From positions 1-7,877 of the forward strand of contig JAZNNQ010000057.1 of assembly GCA_045580305.1 (NCBI GenBank): 7,877 nt of DNA, written 5' to 3'. The stretch comes from RGIG7332 sp045580305. GTDB taxonomy: Bacteria > Bacillota > Clostridia > Oscillospirales > JAAYXM01. Every line of letters begins with the position of its first letter. Within the stretch, counting starts at the first letter, position 1. This document shows positions 1-5,962 of the stretch, one piece after another. A model generated the notes under the pieces. That model worked only from the letters and a program-made list of their open reading frames with translations. It ran no database searches and was not told where the DNA came from. The position numbers and the translations under genes are program-made.

Positions 1-241
1 TTAGCGAAAAAATCTTCGGGCATACACTAATCCTTGATTTTTTCGACCGCTGCCTCGTCGTCACAAAGTTCGCTGATTGTAGTTTCTGCCTTTAGGCAGA
101 AACTACTTGCGCTACCTTGCGCCTCCTCTTTCAAAACAAACTCACTCTGTTGGGCTTTGTTTTGAGATTTTACGAGAGGTGGTCGCTTCTTCTGCCACCG
201 GCAGCGCTCGCATCGCTCACCTCAATCAGAGGGAGCCTATG
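1..241. repeat. 241-bp interspersed repeat, copy 1
   Basis: This block recurs at 2487-2727. By hand alignment the copies differ at six substitutions and two single-base indels, about 97% identity. It appears non-coding but rich in foldable inverted repeats: a 13-bp-arm palindrome at 79-106, a 10-bp pair TCAAAACAAA (131-140) with TTTGTTTTGA (156-165), and a GAGGTG/CACCTC pair near the right end. The C-to-T difference between copies inside the second hairpin keeps pairing (C-G versus G-T wobble). It lies just beyond the terminator of the upstream-transcribed SLH gene. No terminal inverted repeats or transposase are visible. The window starts at the first matching base, so the true left end may be cut off. 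It could be a MITE-like element, an intergenic repeat family or a structured RNA; the sequence does not decide. Confidence 0.85.
79..106. repeat. Perfect 13-bp-arm palindrome, TT centre
   Basis: The arms are GTAGTTTCTGCCT and AGGCAGAAACTAC, separated by two bases, TT. The matching palindrome in the second repeat copy (2566-2593) has identical arms but AA at the centre, so the two are exact reverse complements of each other inside otherwise co-oriented repeats. It could extrude as a cruciform or fold as a near-loopless hairpin. No T-run follows, so it is not a typical terminator. Confidence 0.85.
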
Positions 242-300
242 GGTGCAAAACGATGCCGCGTCGCAAACATTATGTAGGGCAAGGGGTTGCTCCTGCCGCC

Positions 301-330
301 GTAGGGCGCGATGCCTGTCAAGCGCCCGGC
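301..330. repeat. Short GTAGGG-type palindromic repeat
   Basis: GTAGGGCGC is followed by GATGCCTGTCAA and then GCGCCC, giving a six-base inverted repeat (304-309 with 322-327). The same layout (GTAGGG, arm, GATGCCT loop, arm ending CCC) occurs at 2727-2752, and a GTAGGGG block starts at 7833. The stretch 242-300 between the 241-bp repeat and this element holds nothing I can identify beyond GC-rich, repeat-like sequence including another GTAGGG at 275-280. Confidence 0.5.
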
Positions 331-331
331 A

Positions 332-360
332 AAAAAAAGACGCCGAATAGGCGTCTTTTT
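332..360 (-). terminator. Intrinsic terminator of the first SLH gene
   Basis: On the minus strand the stop codon TAG is followed at once by AAAAA, GACGCC, a five-base loop, GGCGTC and eight Ts. This is a standard Rho-independent terminator. The A-run on its other side would let it also act in the plus direction. Confidence 0.9.
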
Positions 361-2316
361 CTATCCTATAACATTACCTAAATATCTGTAGCAAATAAGA
401 ATACTCTCCTGCACGGAAATGGTGTTTATCGGGTCAAAGCCCGTGGTTTTACCCATCATAATGCCCTTGTGATTTACAAAATCCACATAAGGCTTCGCCC
501 AAGAGGAGATCTTTCCGCTATCTGCAAAGCTTGCCGCGGGCGCTGAGGTGTCCGCACCTAAAGTCTTTGCAAGACCGGTAATGATCTTTGCCGCCTCCTG
601 GCGCGTGATATGCCGTCCCGGGTGGAAGGTGGTGGGAGAAGTGCCGCCCACAATGCCCAGCTTATACATAGCAATAACATCCGCGTGGGTTGAGTCGGTA
701 AAGGGTACCTTAACGCCGCTCTTGCCCATATCCGCAATAACCGCGTTTATGTCCTTGCCCAGCGCCTTCTCAATGGTAGCGCGGGTAAGTGTGCAGAAAT
801 TAACTCTTGTTATAGCGTGTCTGAAATCCATGCCAACCTGTCGGTCAATAAGCTCGTAATCGTAAGCACCGCGTATCTCACTAGAGGCCCAGGTATCGTA
901 ATGGGAGCTGCCGTACGCGTTGGAATCGCAGAGCGCTCTGTCGAATATACCAACATCAAACTTTTCGGCGGTATTATCGATAAACACGGTAACGCCGTCT
1001 ATGATGCAGGCGTTCCACGCGTGGTTCTCGCCAATATAATAGTGGGTGGGAATTTCAAGGTAAGAGAACATAATCTGGGTAAGATCCGCAAAAGCCGCAC
1101 AAACGCCCGTACCCTCACGGAATGCCAGAACGCCGCTCTGGTCGTGGTAGCCCGACTTATAATCAATGTGCTCTGTAATAAAGCTTGAAATATTCTTTGC
1201 AATGGTGTAGGTATCGCCGGCAGAGCCTTTAAGCTCCATAGTCTTGGCGTAAATATCGTCGTAGCGCTCGCGGGTTCTGATCGTTACCGCGCCGGTATTC
1301 ACCGTGTTGAGAAGTCCTGCGAAATCATCGAAAGCACCGAAGGCGGAAACCGAGTTATCATTATGAACCATAAATACACCCGTACCGCTTGCAACCGGTA
1401 CCCAGAGCTTTACATTGCGGCCTATGCACTTGTTCTGTGACTTATACCATAAGCTGCCGTCGGCCTTTTGGTAAAAGCCGTTTGCATACTCAACACAGTC
1501 TGCAAGGCTGATGTCCGAAAGGCCCGTGTCAACCGAGCCGTAGGCAAGGGAGCCGTCGTCGTAGTACACGGTAACCGCGTTATCCTGCACCGCAATGTCT
1601 TTGACATCGGATGCAACCTTTCTGGGCAACCTCACTTCCGAGTACAGGGTAATGGGGAACTCCCAAAGGCTGCCGTCATTTTTGTGAATGATAATATAGG
1701 CGGAGGTTATATCCCAAATGCTGCTGCTCGTGTTAGCGGCGCCGCCAAAAAGGAAGCTTCCATCGGAGACAGCACCGGCAAGTCCGTCACCGTCTCTGTA
1801 GTTGTAGAAAACATAAATTTCACGGGCATCGTTGCAAAGCTTTGTATCGTTGTCGTAAAAATCGCGGAAGTAAGCTTCGCCCGCGCTATTGATATAGCCT
1901 AAATATCCGTCACAGTCCGCGTCGATCGCCTTGTCGAAAATCTTTTCAGGAGTTGCAGACCGGCTCTTGCCAAAGACCCAGACACTGCCGTCATACTTTA
2001 TGGCAACGGTGTTGCTGGTACGCGCCTTAACGCTCTTAACGCCCTCCAGCACCTTAATAGGCGCGTTGTAGGCGTTACGGCTGTTGCCGATACCAAGTTT
2101 ACCCTTCTCATTGGAGCCGAACATCCAAAGGGAATTATCCTCATCAATCATAGCAACATGTGTGCCGCCCGAGGACAGAGCGATATAGTTGTCGCGATCT
2201 AAAAAGTTGTACTTGCGATCTAAGCAAATAAGACTCGGCACCTGCTCGGGCGCAAGAGCGAGCGCGGGGATTGCCAGCAGGGCAAGCACGAGTATAAGGG
2301 AAATTACTTTTTTCAT
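361..2316 (-). CDS. Secreted RCC1-propeller / transglutaminase-like / SLH surface protein
   Basis: This 651-aa protein probably sits on the cell wall. A Sec signal peptide covers residues 1-20 (MKK, hydrophobic core, PALA cleavage motif). Residues about 45-330 hold seven or eight degenerate DGSxWxFG blades; the clearest is GSNEKGKLGIG near 67-77, typical of RCC1/BLIP-II-type beta-propellers. Residues about 365-450 form a transglutaminase-like core with a likely triad: Cys406 in GTGVC, His432 in NHAW and Asp447 in FIDN. From about 490 there is a partial SLH-like segment (AITRVNF) and two clear SLH repeats (about 538-585 and 596-646, including TFHPGRHITRQEAAKII), which bind secondary wall polymers. 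I chose the start at 2316 because TGAGGTG (2324-2330) lies 7 nt upstream and the signal peptide begins there; the longer frame runs through the promoter and a repeat. Its paralogue is at 2791-4806. The substrate is unknown; peptidase or cross-linking activity are both possible. Confidence 0.88.
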   Translation of the reverse strand: MKKVISLILVLALLAIPALALAPEQVPSLICLDRKYNFLDRDNYIALSSGGTHVAMIDEDNSLWMFGSNEKGKLGIGNSRNAYNAPIKVLEGVKSVKARTSNTVAIKYDGSVWVFGKSRSATPEKIFDKAIDADCDGYLGYINSAGEAYFRDFYDNDTKLCNDAREIYVFYNYRDGDGLAGAVSDGSFLFGGAANTSSSIWDITSAYIIIHKNDGSLWEFPITLYSEVRLPRKVASDVKDIAVQDNAVTVYYDDGSLAYGSVDTGLSDISLADCVEYANGFYQKADGSLWYKSQNKCIGRNVKLWVPVASGTGVFMVHNDNSVSAFGAFDDFAGLLNTVNTGAVTIRTRERYDDIYAKTMELKGSAGDTYTIAKNISSFITEHIDYKSGYHDQSGVLAFREGTGVCAAFADLTQIMFSYLEIPTHYYIGENHAWNACIIDGVTVFIDNTAEKFDVGIFDRALCDSNAYGSSHYDTWASSEIRGAYDYELIDRQVGMDFRHAITRVNFCTLTRATIEKALGKDINAVIADMGKSGVKVPFTDSTHADVIAMYKLGIVGGTSPTTFHPGRHITRQEAAKIITGLAKTLGADTSAPAASFADSGKISSWAKPYVDFVNHKGIMMGKTTGFDPINTISVQESILICYRYLGNVIG

Positions 2317-2323
2317 ATGTATA

Positions 2324-2367
2324 CACCTCACTATATCCATTTTACTCTCCACAAAATCTACTGTCAA
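2324..2367 (-). promoter_or_regulatory. SigA-type promoter and RBS of the first SLH gene
   Basis: On the minus strand TTGACA (2362-2367) is followed by a 17-nt spacer and TAAAAT (2339-2344). Transcription would start near 2332, giving a leader of about 16 nt that is mostly the ribosome binding site TGAGGTG (2324-2330). The paralogue has the same -35, spacer length and -10, which indicates that the promoter was duplicated with the gene. Confidence 0.85.
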
Positions 2368-2370
2368 CCC

Positions 2371-2437
2371 GCACCAGAGCCTCCCCTGTGTAAGGGGAGG
2401 TGGGTTGCGAAGCAACTCGGAGGGGTTGTAATGTAGT
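2371..2437. repeat. Interspersed double-hairpin repeat
   Basis: The first hairpin is CCTCCCCT, GTGTA, AGGGGAGG (2380-2400). A second, GTTGC GAA GCAAC (2404-2416), follows, then CGGAGGGG. From memory, not from a search, this matches short GC-rich repeats scattered through Clostridia genomes. It lies immediately upstream of the -35 box at 2362-2367, and its minus strand is translated by the over-long version of the SLH reading frame. The remaining 2438-2486 holds no feature I can identify. Confidence 0.7.
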
Positions 2438-2486
2438 GTATCTCTCCCTCAGTCTAGCTGATAAAATATAGGAATTTCTGTTGCGG

Positions 2487-2727
2487 TTAGCGAAAAAATC
2501 TTCGGGCATACACTAATCCTTGATTTTTTTCGACCGCTGCCTCGTCGTCACAAAGTTCGCTGATTGTAGTTTCTGCCTAAAGGCAGAAACTACTTGCGCT
2601 GCCTGGCGCCTCCTCTTTCAAAACAAACCCACTCTGTTGGGCTTTGTTTTGAGATTTTACGAGAGGTGGTCGCTTCATCTGCCACCGGCAGCGCTCGCAT
2701 CGCTCACCTCATCAGAGGGAGCCTATG
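2487..2727. repeat. 241-bp interspersed repeat, copy 2
   Basis: Direct-repeat partner of 1-241, in the same orientation and the same relative position (downstream of a minus-strand SLH gene and its terminator). It shares the TCAAAACAAA/TTTGTTTTGA hairpin, here with a perfect inner CCCA/TGGG extension, and near its right end a bulged stem GCTC-CCTC/GAGG-GAGC (2702-2722). The sequence left of 2487 cannot be compared because copy 1 begins at the window edge. Plus-strand reading frames across it lack convincing ribosome binding sites. Confidence 0.85.
2566..2593. repeat. Perfect 13-bp-arm palindrome, AA centre
   Basis: Same arms as the palindrome at 79-106 but with AA instead of TT between them. 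This is what an inversion confined to the palindrome would produce. Confidence 0.85.
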
Positions 2728-2752
2728 TAGGGGTCGATGCCTACATCGACCC
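2727..2752. repeat. GTAGGGG-type palindromic repeat
   Basis: GTAG is followed by a perfect 9-bp inverted repeat, GGGTCGATG and CATCGACCC around CCTA (2731-2752). It parallels 301-330 in form and position, between the 241-bp repeat and the terminator. The arms differ while the GTAGGG lead and GATGCCT segment are shared. Confidence 0.6.
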
Positions 2753-2754
2753 GC

Positions 2755-2785
2755 AAAAAAGGCATCACTTCCGTGATGCCTTTTT
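2755..2785 (-). terminator. Intrinsic terminator of the second SLH gene
   Basis: GGCATCAC (2761-2768) and GTGATGCC (2773-2780) form an 8-bp stem with a 4-nt loop. It is flanked by six As and five Ts, so on the minus strand a T-run follows the hairpin. It starts 5 nt after the stop codon at 2791. The stem sequence differs from the terminator at 332-360 although the position is the same. Confidence 0.9.
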
Positions 2786-2790
2786 CATAG

Positions 2791-4806
2791 TTAATTACCT
2801 CTCGTTAAATATCTGTAGCAAATGAGCATCGTTTCCTGAGCGGAAATCGAGCTTAACGGGTCAAAACCGCGAGCCTTACCCAGCATAATACCCTGATCCG
2901 CCACGAAATTAACATAGGGACGAGCCCAGGCGGAAATCTTGGCATCGTCGGGGAATGAAACCGTGGGAGCGGTGGTATCCGCGCCTAATGTCTTCGCAAG
3001 ACCTGTAATAATCTTTGCCGCCTCCTGGCGCGTGATGTTGCGAACAGGCTCAAAGGTGGTGGGGGAAGTACCGCCCACAATGCCAAGCTTGTACATTGCA
3101 ATAACATCCGCACTGCTGTCATCGGTAAATGGCACTTTAACATTGCTCTTTCCAAAATCCGCAATAACCGCGTTTATATCCTTGTTATACGCCTTTTCAA
3201 TGGTGGCGCGGACTAAAGAACAGAAGTTTCTTCTTGTAATTGCCGTGGCGTAGTTGGCTCCGATAAAGGTATCGATCAGGTCGTAGTCGTAAGCGCCTCT
3301 GACCTCGCTGGCGGCCCAGGAGTCATAAACCTTCCAAGCGTAATCGCTGCGGTACTTGCCGCTTTGCTTTGAGGAGTCGGGAACAAAATCTGAGAACATA
3401 CCCATATCAAAGTATTTTCCGTTATCATTTTTAGCGTTATCAATAAAAGTGGTCACACCGTCGAGAATGGCAAGCGTCCAGGCGTAGCTGTCATTTTCCG
3501 CGATGAAGCAGGGGATCTTCAACTCGGTAAACATTATAAGAGTAAGGTCGGAGATGGCATAGGGCGTACCCTCACCGGTGGTAAATGCCTTGGTGCCGTA
3601 GCCGCTGTAGTCGGAGATCGACTCAATATTTGTGCCGATCCAGTCTGAAACGGTTTTCGCATTGATGTATCTATCGGTCTCACCGCCGCAAAGCTGGTGA
3701 GTCTTGGCCCAAATGGGCGCTACCGCATCTTCGTAGTAAGTGTTTCGTCCCATGGTAACAGGGCCGAAGTTTATCGCCTCAAGACGCGCCGCATAGTCCG
3801 CAACCTTTGGATTTACACTGTAAGCGGAGGCTGAGTTATCCTTGTGTATCATAAATGCGCCCATGGAAACCGGTGCAAAAAGCTTGACATTACGGCCGAT
3901 GCAGGAGTTATCATTTTGACGCCACATAGTGCCGTCACTCTTTAAATAGTAACCGCTGCGTGAGTAGGAAACACAGTCGGGAATGTTTACTTCCTTAAGG
4001 CCGGAGCTTGTGGTACCGGCTAAAAATTTACCGTTACCAAGACCCAGCACAACGCCCGAGTCTAAGGTTTCAACGGTTTTGACACCGCTTGCAACAAGCT
4101 TGCCATCATCGGCATAGCCCTGACGATTGATGCCGTATTCATAAAGATCGCCGTTTTCCTTGAGAACAATGATGTAGAAATTGTTTCCGTTTAAAATGTC
4201 CTGCATAGTGACGCCACCGCCGCCACCTAAGGAAATGGAACCGAAGCCGGAGTCGCTTCCACTACTTGAAAGGCCCTTGCTGCCACTTCCGCTGTCAAGT
4301 ACATAAATTTCCTTAGCGCCGCTGCATAGGGTGTGCTCTTCTTCATCGTAGTTTACAAAGCGGGCAGAGCCGCTCTTTGTAACATATGCCGGAATACCGA
4401 AAAAGTCCGCGTCCCGCACGCCATCTGCCAGAATAGTGGGGGTAGCGCCAATAAGCCTGCCGAAGCCGTAGGCCGTTCCGTCCTTTGTAATTGCAACGGT
4501 CGTGTCCTCGTTTACCTTAACGCGCGAAACATTCTCAAGTACCTTGATTGGCGCATTGTAGGCGTTACGGATATCACCGATGCCGAGGCGACCGTCCTCA
4601 TTCGAGCCGAAGGTCCAGAGTCCACCCTCGTCATCAATAAGTGCAATGTGCTCACCGCCGCCGGACATCACTACATAATTTTCGGGATCCAAAAAGTTGT
4701 ACTTTCGGTCCAAACAAATAAGGCTCGGGGTAGTATCGGGCCTTGCCGCCAAAGCGGGAGTTACTAATATAATTAATGTAAGAATAAGAGAAATTACTTT
4801 TTTCAC
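2791..4806 (-). CDS. Secreted RCC1/SLH surface protein with degenerate transglutaminase domain
   Basis: This 671-aa paralogue of the 361-2316 product has the same order: signal peptide (1-20, ending PALA), RCC1-like propeller (about 45-335, with GSNEDGRLGIG), transglutaminase-like fold (about 375-460) and SLH repeats (about 547-670). The catalytic positions have changed. The segment matching GTGVC reads GEGTP, putting Pro415 where Cys is expected; the His position is Tyr441 in SYAW; only Asp456 in FIDN remains. It is therefore probably not an active thiol enzyme. A Ser/Gly-rich insert (about 171-200, with five consecutive Gly) is absent from the paralogue. The start is GTG at 4806, because GAGGTGG (4812-4818) sits 5 nt upstream and the product then begins MKKVISLIL like its paralogue; a GTG at 4815 lies inside that ribosome binding site. 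The frame is intact, which argues for a binding or structural role rather than decay. Confidence 0.87.
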   Translation of the reverse strand: MKKVISLILTLIILVTPALAARPDTTPSLICLDRKYNFLDPENYVVMSGGGEHIALIDDEGGLWTFGSNEDGRLGIGDIRNAYNAPIKVLENVSRVKVNEDTTVAITKDGTAYGFGRLIGATPTILADGVRDADFFGIPAYVTKSGSARFVNYDEEEHTLCSGAKEIYVLDSGSGSKGLSSSGSDSGFGSISLGGGGGVTMQDILNGNNFYIIVLKENGDLYEYGINRQGYADDGKLVASGVKTVETLDSGVVLGLGNGKFLAGTTSSGLKEVNIPDCVSYSRSGYYLKSDGTMWRQNDNSCIGRNVKLFAPVSMGAFMIHKDNSASAYSVNPKVADYAARLEAINFGPVTMGRNTYYEDAVAPIWAKTHQLCGGETDRYINAKTVSDWIGTNIESISDYSGYGTKAFTTGEGTPYAISDLTLIMFTELKIPCFIAENDSYAWTLAILDGVTTFIDNAKNDNGKYFDMGMFSDFVPDSSKQSGKYRSDYAWKVYDSWAASEVRGAYDYDLIDTFIGANYATAITRRNFCSLVRATIEKAYNKDINAVIADFGKSNVKVPFTDDSSADVIAMYKLGIVGGTSPTTFEPVRNITRQEAAKIITGLAKTLGADTTAPTVSFPDDAKISAWARPYVNFVADQGIMLGKARGFDPLSSISAQETMLICYRYLTRGN

Positions 4807-4811
4807 AAAAA

Positions 4812-4853
4812 CCACCTCATATGTATTTTAATGTAGCAAAAGATGAATGTCAA
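4812..4853 (-). promoter_or_regulatory. SigA-type promoter and RBS of the second SLH gene
   Basis: On the minus strand TTGACA (4848-4853), a 17-nt spacer and TAAAAT (4825-4830) form a near-consensus promoter. The expected start near 4818 would make the ribosome binding site GAGGTGG (4812-4818) the very 5' end of the transcript, leaving a leader of only about 12 nt before the GTG start. Confidence 0.85.
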
Positions 4854-4924
4854 CGAGTACCGCAAGAATAAAAACAATAAAAAGATAGTTTGTTTAACAG
4901 CACAATGCAGATACTTATTGTATG

Positions 4925-4952
4925 TAGACTAATTGTATTCATAATTTATAAT
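4925..4952 (+). promoter_or_regulatory. Promoter of the regulator-endonuclease operon
   Basis: A perfect -10 TATAAT (4947-4952) has a weaker -35, TAGACT (4925-4930), 16 nt upstream. A weak -35 is what an activator-dependent or autoregulated promoter would show. ATTGTA recurs at 4917, 4932, 4957 and 4983, around and downstream of the promoter, a possible operator set. The gene start is defended by AGGAGG (4962-4967). Confidence 0.6.
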
Positions 4953-4976
4953 GTTTATTGTAGGAGGTATATTGAT

Positions 4977-5186
4977 ATGGATATTGTAAAAGTTTTTGGA
5001 ACTAACTTGAAAAAATACCGCACAGCTATGGGAATATCTCAAGAGGCATTTGCTACCAAATGCGGTATGCACCGTACATACATTAGCGCTATTGAATGTT
5101 ATCGCAGAAGCATATCGCTTGAAAATATTCAGCGTATTGCCGATGCACTTGAAATTGAGACATATAAATTATTTGTGGAGGAGTAA
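4977..5186 (+). CDS. XRE-family HTH regulator, likely R-M controller (C) protein
   Basis: This 69-aa protein is almost entirely one lambda-repressor/Cro-type helix-turn-helix domain. SQEAFATKCG (21-30) and HRTYISAIE (32-40) form the HTH with the recognition helix, and ENIQRIADAL is the usual following helix. The start is ATG 4977, 9 nt after AGGAGG; an upstream TTG at 4890 would add a hydrophobic tail lying across the promoter. Its stop is 3 nt before the endonuclease gene, which reuses its final codons as a ribosome binding site. A tiny solitary HTH protein directly ahead of a restriction gene is the hallmark of C proteins, which repress or delay endonuclease expression until methylation is established. 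That role is inferred from context; a generic XRE repressor is the alternative. Confidence 0.82.
   Translation: MDIVKVFGTNLKKYRTAMGISQEAFATKCGMHRTYISAIECYRRSISLENIQRIADALEIETYKLFVEE
5177..5183 (+). promoter_or_regulatory. RBS of the HNH endonuclease inside the regulator gene
   Basis: GGAGGAG lies within the last codons of the regulator gene, 6 nt before the ATG at 5190. The two reading frames are separated by only three bases, so translation is probably coupled. Confidence 0.85.
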
Positions 5187-5189
5187 AGC

Positions 5190-5924
5190 ATGATAAAATT
5201 AACTACGCAAGAAATTTTAGATACATATAAACTGATCTCGGAATATCATGAAAAACATTTAAAAAAGTATGGGGTAGTTCTCCCTAATTTGCATCGAGGT
5301 ACTTCTTATACAAAGGACGCTTTAGTGCTGATATATTTAGCTCAGGGTTATCCTGATACAAAAGTCATTTCAAAAACAGAACTTACCGAATTCATAAAAA
5401 TTTATTATCCGAAGACAAATGATGTGCAACAAGCGAGACATTTAGGTGCTCAAAAGGGATGGTACATTCTGTCGGGTACACGCGGTGACAATACATCTAT
5501 AAATATTCCTTCAGGTAGTTATAAATTAAAATCATTAACTGAATGTTATATCGGCTTCACGGCAGAACGACGAGAAGAATTGTTTGAAGGTGATTATTGG
5601 GAAAACTTAAAAAAAGCATATGGATATAGGTGTGCATGTTGTGGTTCGGAAGAAGGGAAAAAGCATCGCTATTGGAAGAATATAACTGTTGTTCTTCAAA
5701 AAGGGCATAAAGACCCTACAAAGCCATTGAAAGAAGGAAATATTATTCCTCAATGCGAATCTTGTAATAGACCGGATCGCAACTATTGGGTATACGATGA
5801 TAAAGGTCGGGTAATAAGTATATCTAACGAAAAGGTTGTTGATAGATGTAGCAAAAAAGTACAAAAAGCGATATATAGCAGACTATATAAAAAATTCAAC
5901 GGGAAGAAACCGGAAGACATATAA
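5190..5924 (+). CDS. HNH restriction endonuclease (type II R-M)
   Basis: The 244-aa protein carries a C-terminal HNH (beta-beta-alpha metal) nuclease domain at about 140-200. CACC (Cys148 and Cys151) and CESC (Cys189 and Cys192) form a four-Cys zinc site. His173 in QKGHKDP is the likely general base, Asn184 in EGNIIPQC is the middle Asn, and Asn193 stands where the last His is usual, making an H-N-N variant. The N-terminal 130 residues are not recognisable by name. They include a lysine-rich, possibly helical DNA-binding segment with QQARHLGAQKGWYI (80-93). No transmembrane or export signal is present. It is cotranscribed with the small HTH regulator and faces a cytosine-5 methyltransferase, so restriction of unmodified DNA at that enzyme's site is the best reading. 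The recognition sequence cannot be read from the sequence. A homing-type HNH is less likely given this context. Confidence 0.83.
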   Translation: MIKLTTQEILDTYKLISEYHEKHLKKYGVVLPNLHRGTSYTKDALVLIYLAQGYPDTKVISKTELTEFIKIYYPKTNDVQQARHLGAQKGWYILSGTRGDNTSINIPSGSYKLKSLTECYIGFTAERREELFEGDYWENLKKAYGYRCACCGSEEGKKHRYWKNITVVLQKGHKDPTKPLKEGNIIPQCESCNRPDRNYWVYDDKGRVISISNEKVVDRCSKKVQKAIYSRLYKKFNGKKPEDI

Positions 5925-5962
5925 AAAATAATCCTGCAACTAATTGTTGTAGGATTATTTTA
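5923..5962. terminator. Bidirectional terminator between convergent R and M genes
   Basis: AATAATCCTGCAAC (5927-5940) pairs with GTTGTAGGATTATT (5946-5959) around TAATT, a 14-bp stem with one G-T wobble on the plus transcript. The As and Ts at the outer ends provide a U-run in either direction. It fills the entire gap between the two stop codons and would end both transcripts and limit antisense readthrough. Confidence 0.9.

Noticed and set aside
117..350. Plus-strand frame across repeat copy 1 (similar peptide at 2520-2825 in copy 2)
   Set aside because: The peptide similarity follows from near-identical DNA. The frames start and end differently, have no good ribosome binding site and run through inverted repeats and a terminator.
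548..859. Plus-strand frame antisense to the SLH repeats, echoed at 2939-3253
   Set aside because: Apparent conservation is a shadow of the homologous minus-strand genes; no start signals and unnatural composition.
2317..2415. 33-residue N-terminal extension of the first SLH protein
   Set aside because: It would cover the promoter and the double-hairpin repeat and would place the signal peptide internally. The RBS at 2324-2330 fits the ATG at 2316, and the paralogue starts at the matching residue.
1..2727. CRISPR array or transposon ends formed by the repeats
   Set aside because: Only two long copies 2.5 kb apart with a full gene between them, no spacers, no terminal inverted repeats at the visible ends and no transposase or cas gene.
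4890..4976. TTG-initiated 29-residue extension of the HTH regulator
   Set aside because: It overlaps the -35/-10 boxes and has no ribosome binding site, whereas ATG 4977 has AGGAGG 9 nt upstream.
4911..4976. Classical C-box (GACT...AGTC type) at the regulator promoter
   Set aside because: Only a single GACT (4927-4930) is present, with no partner at the usual spacing, so no standard C-box is claimed.
5607..5864. Minus-strand frame inside the HNH endonuclease gene
   Set aside because: Antisense shadow of a gene with clear nuclease motifs; no ribosome binding site.
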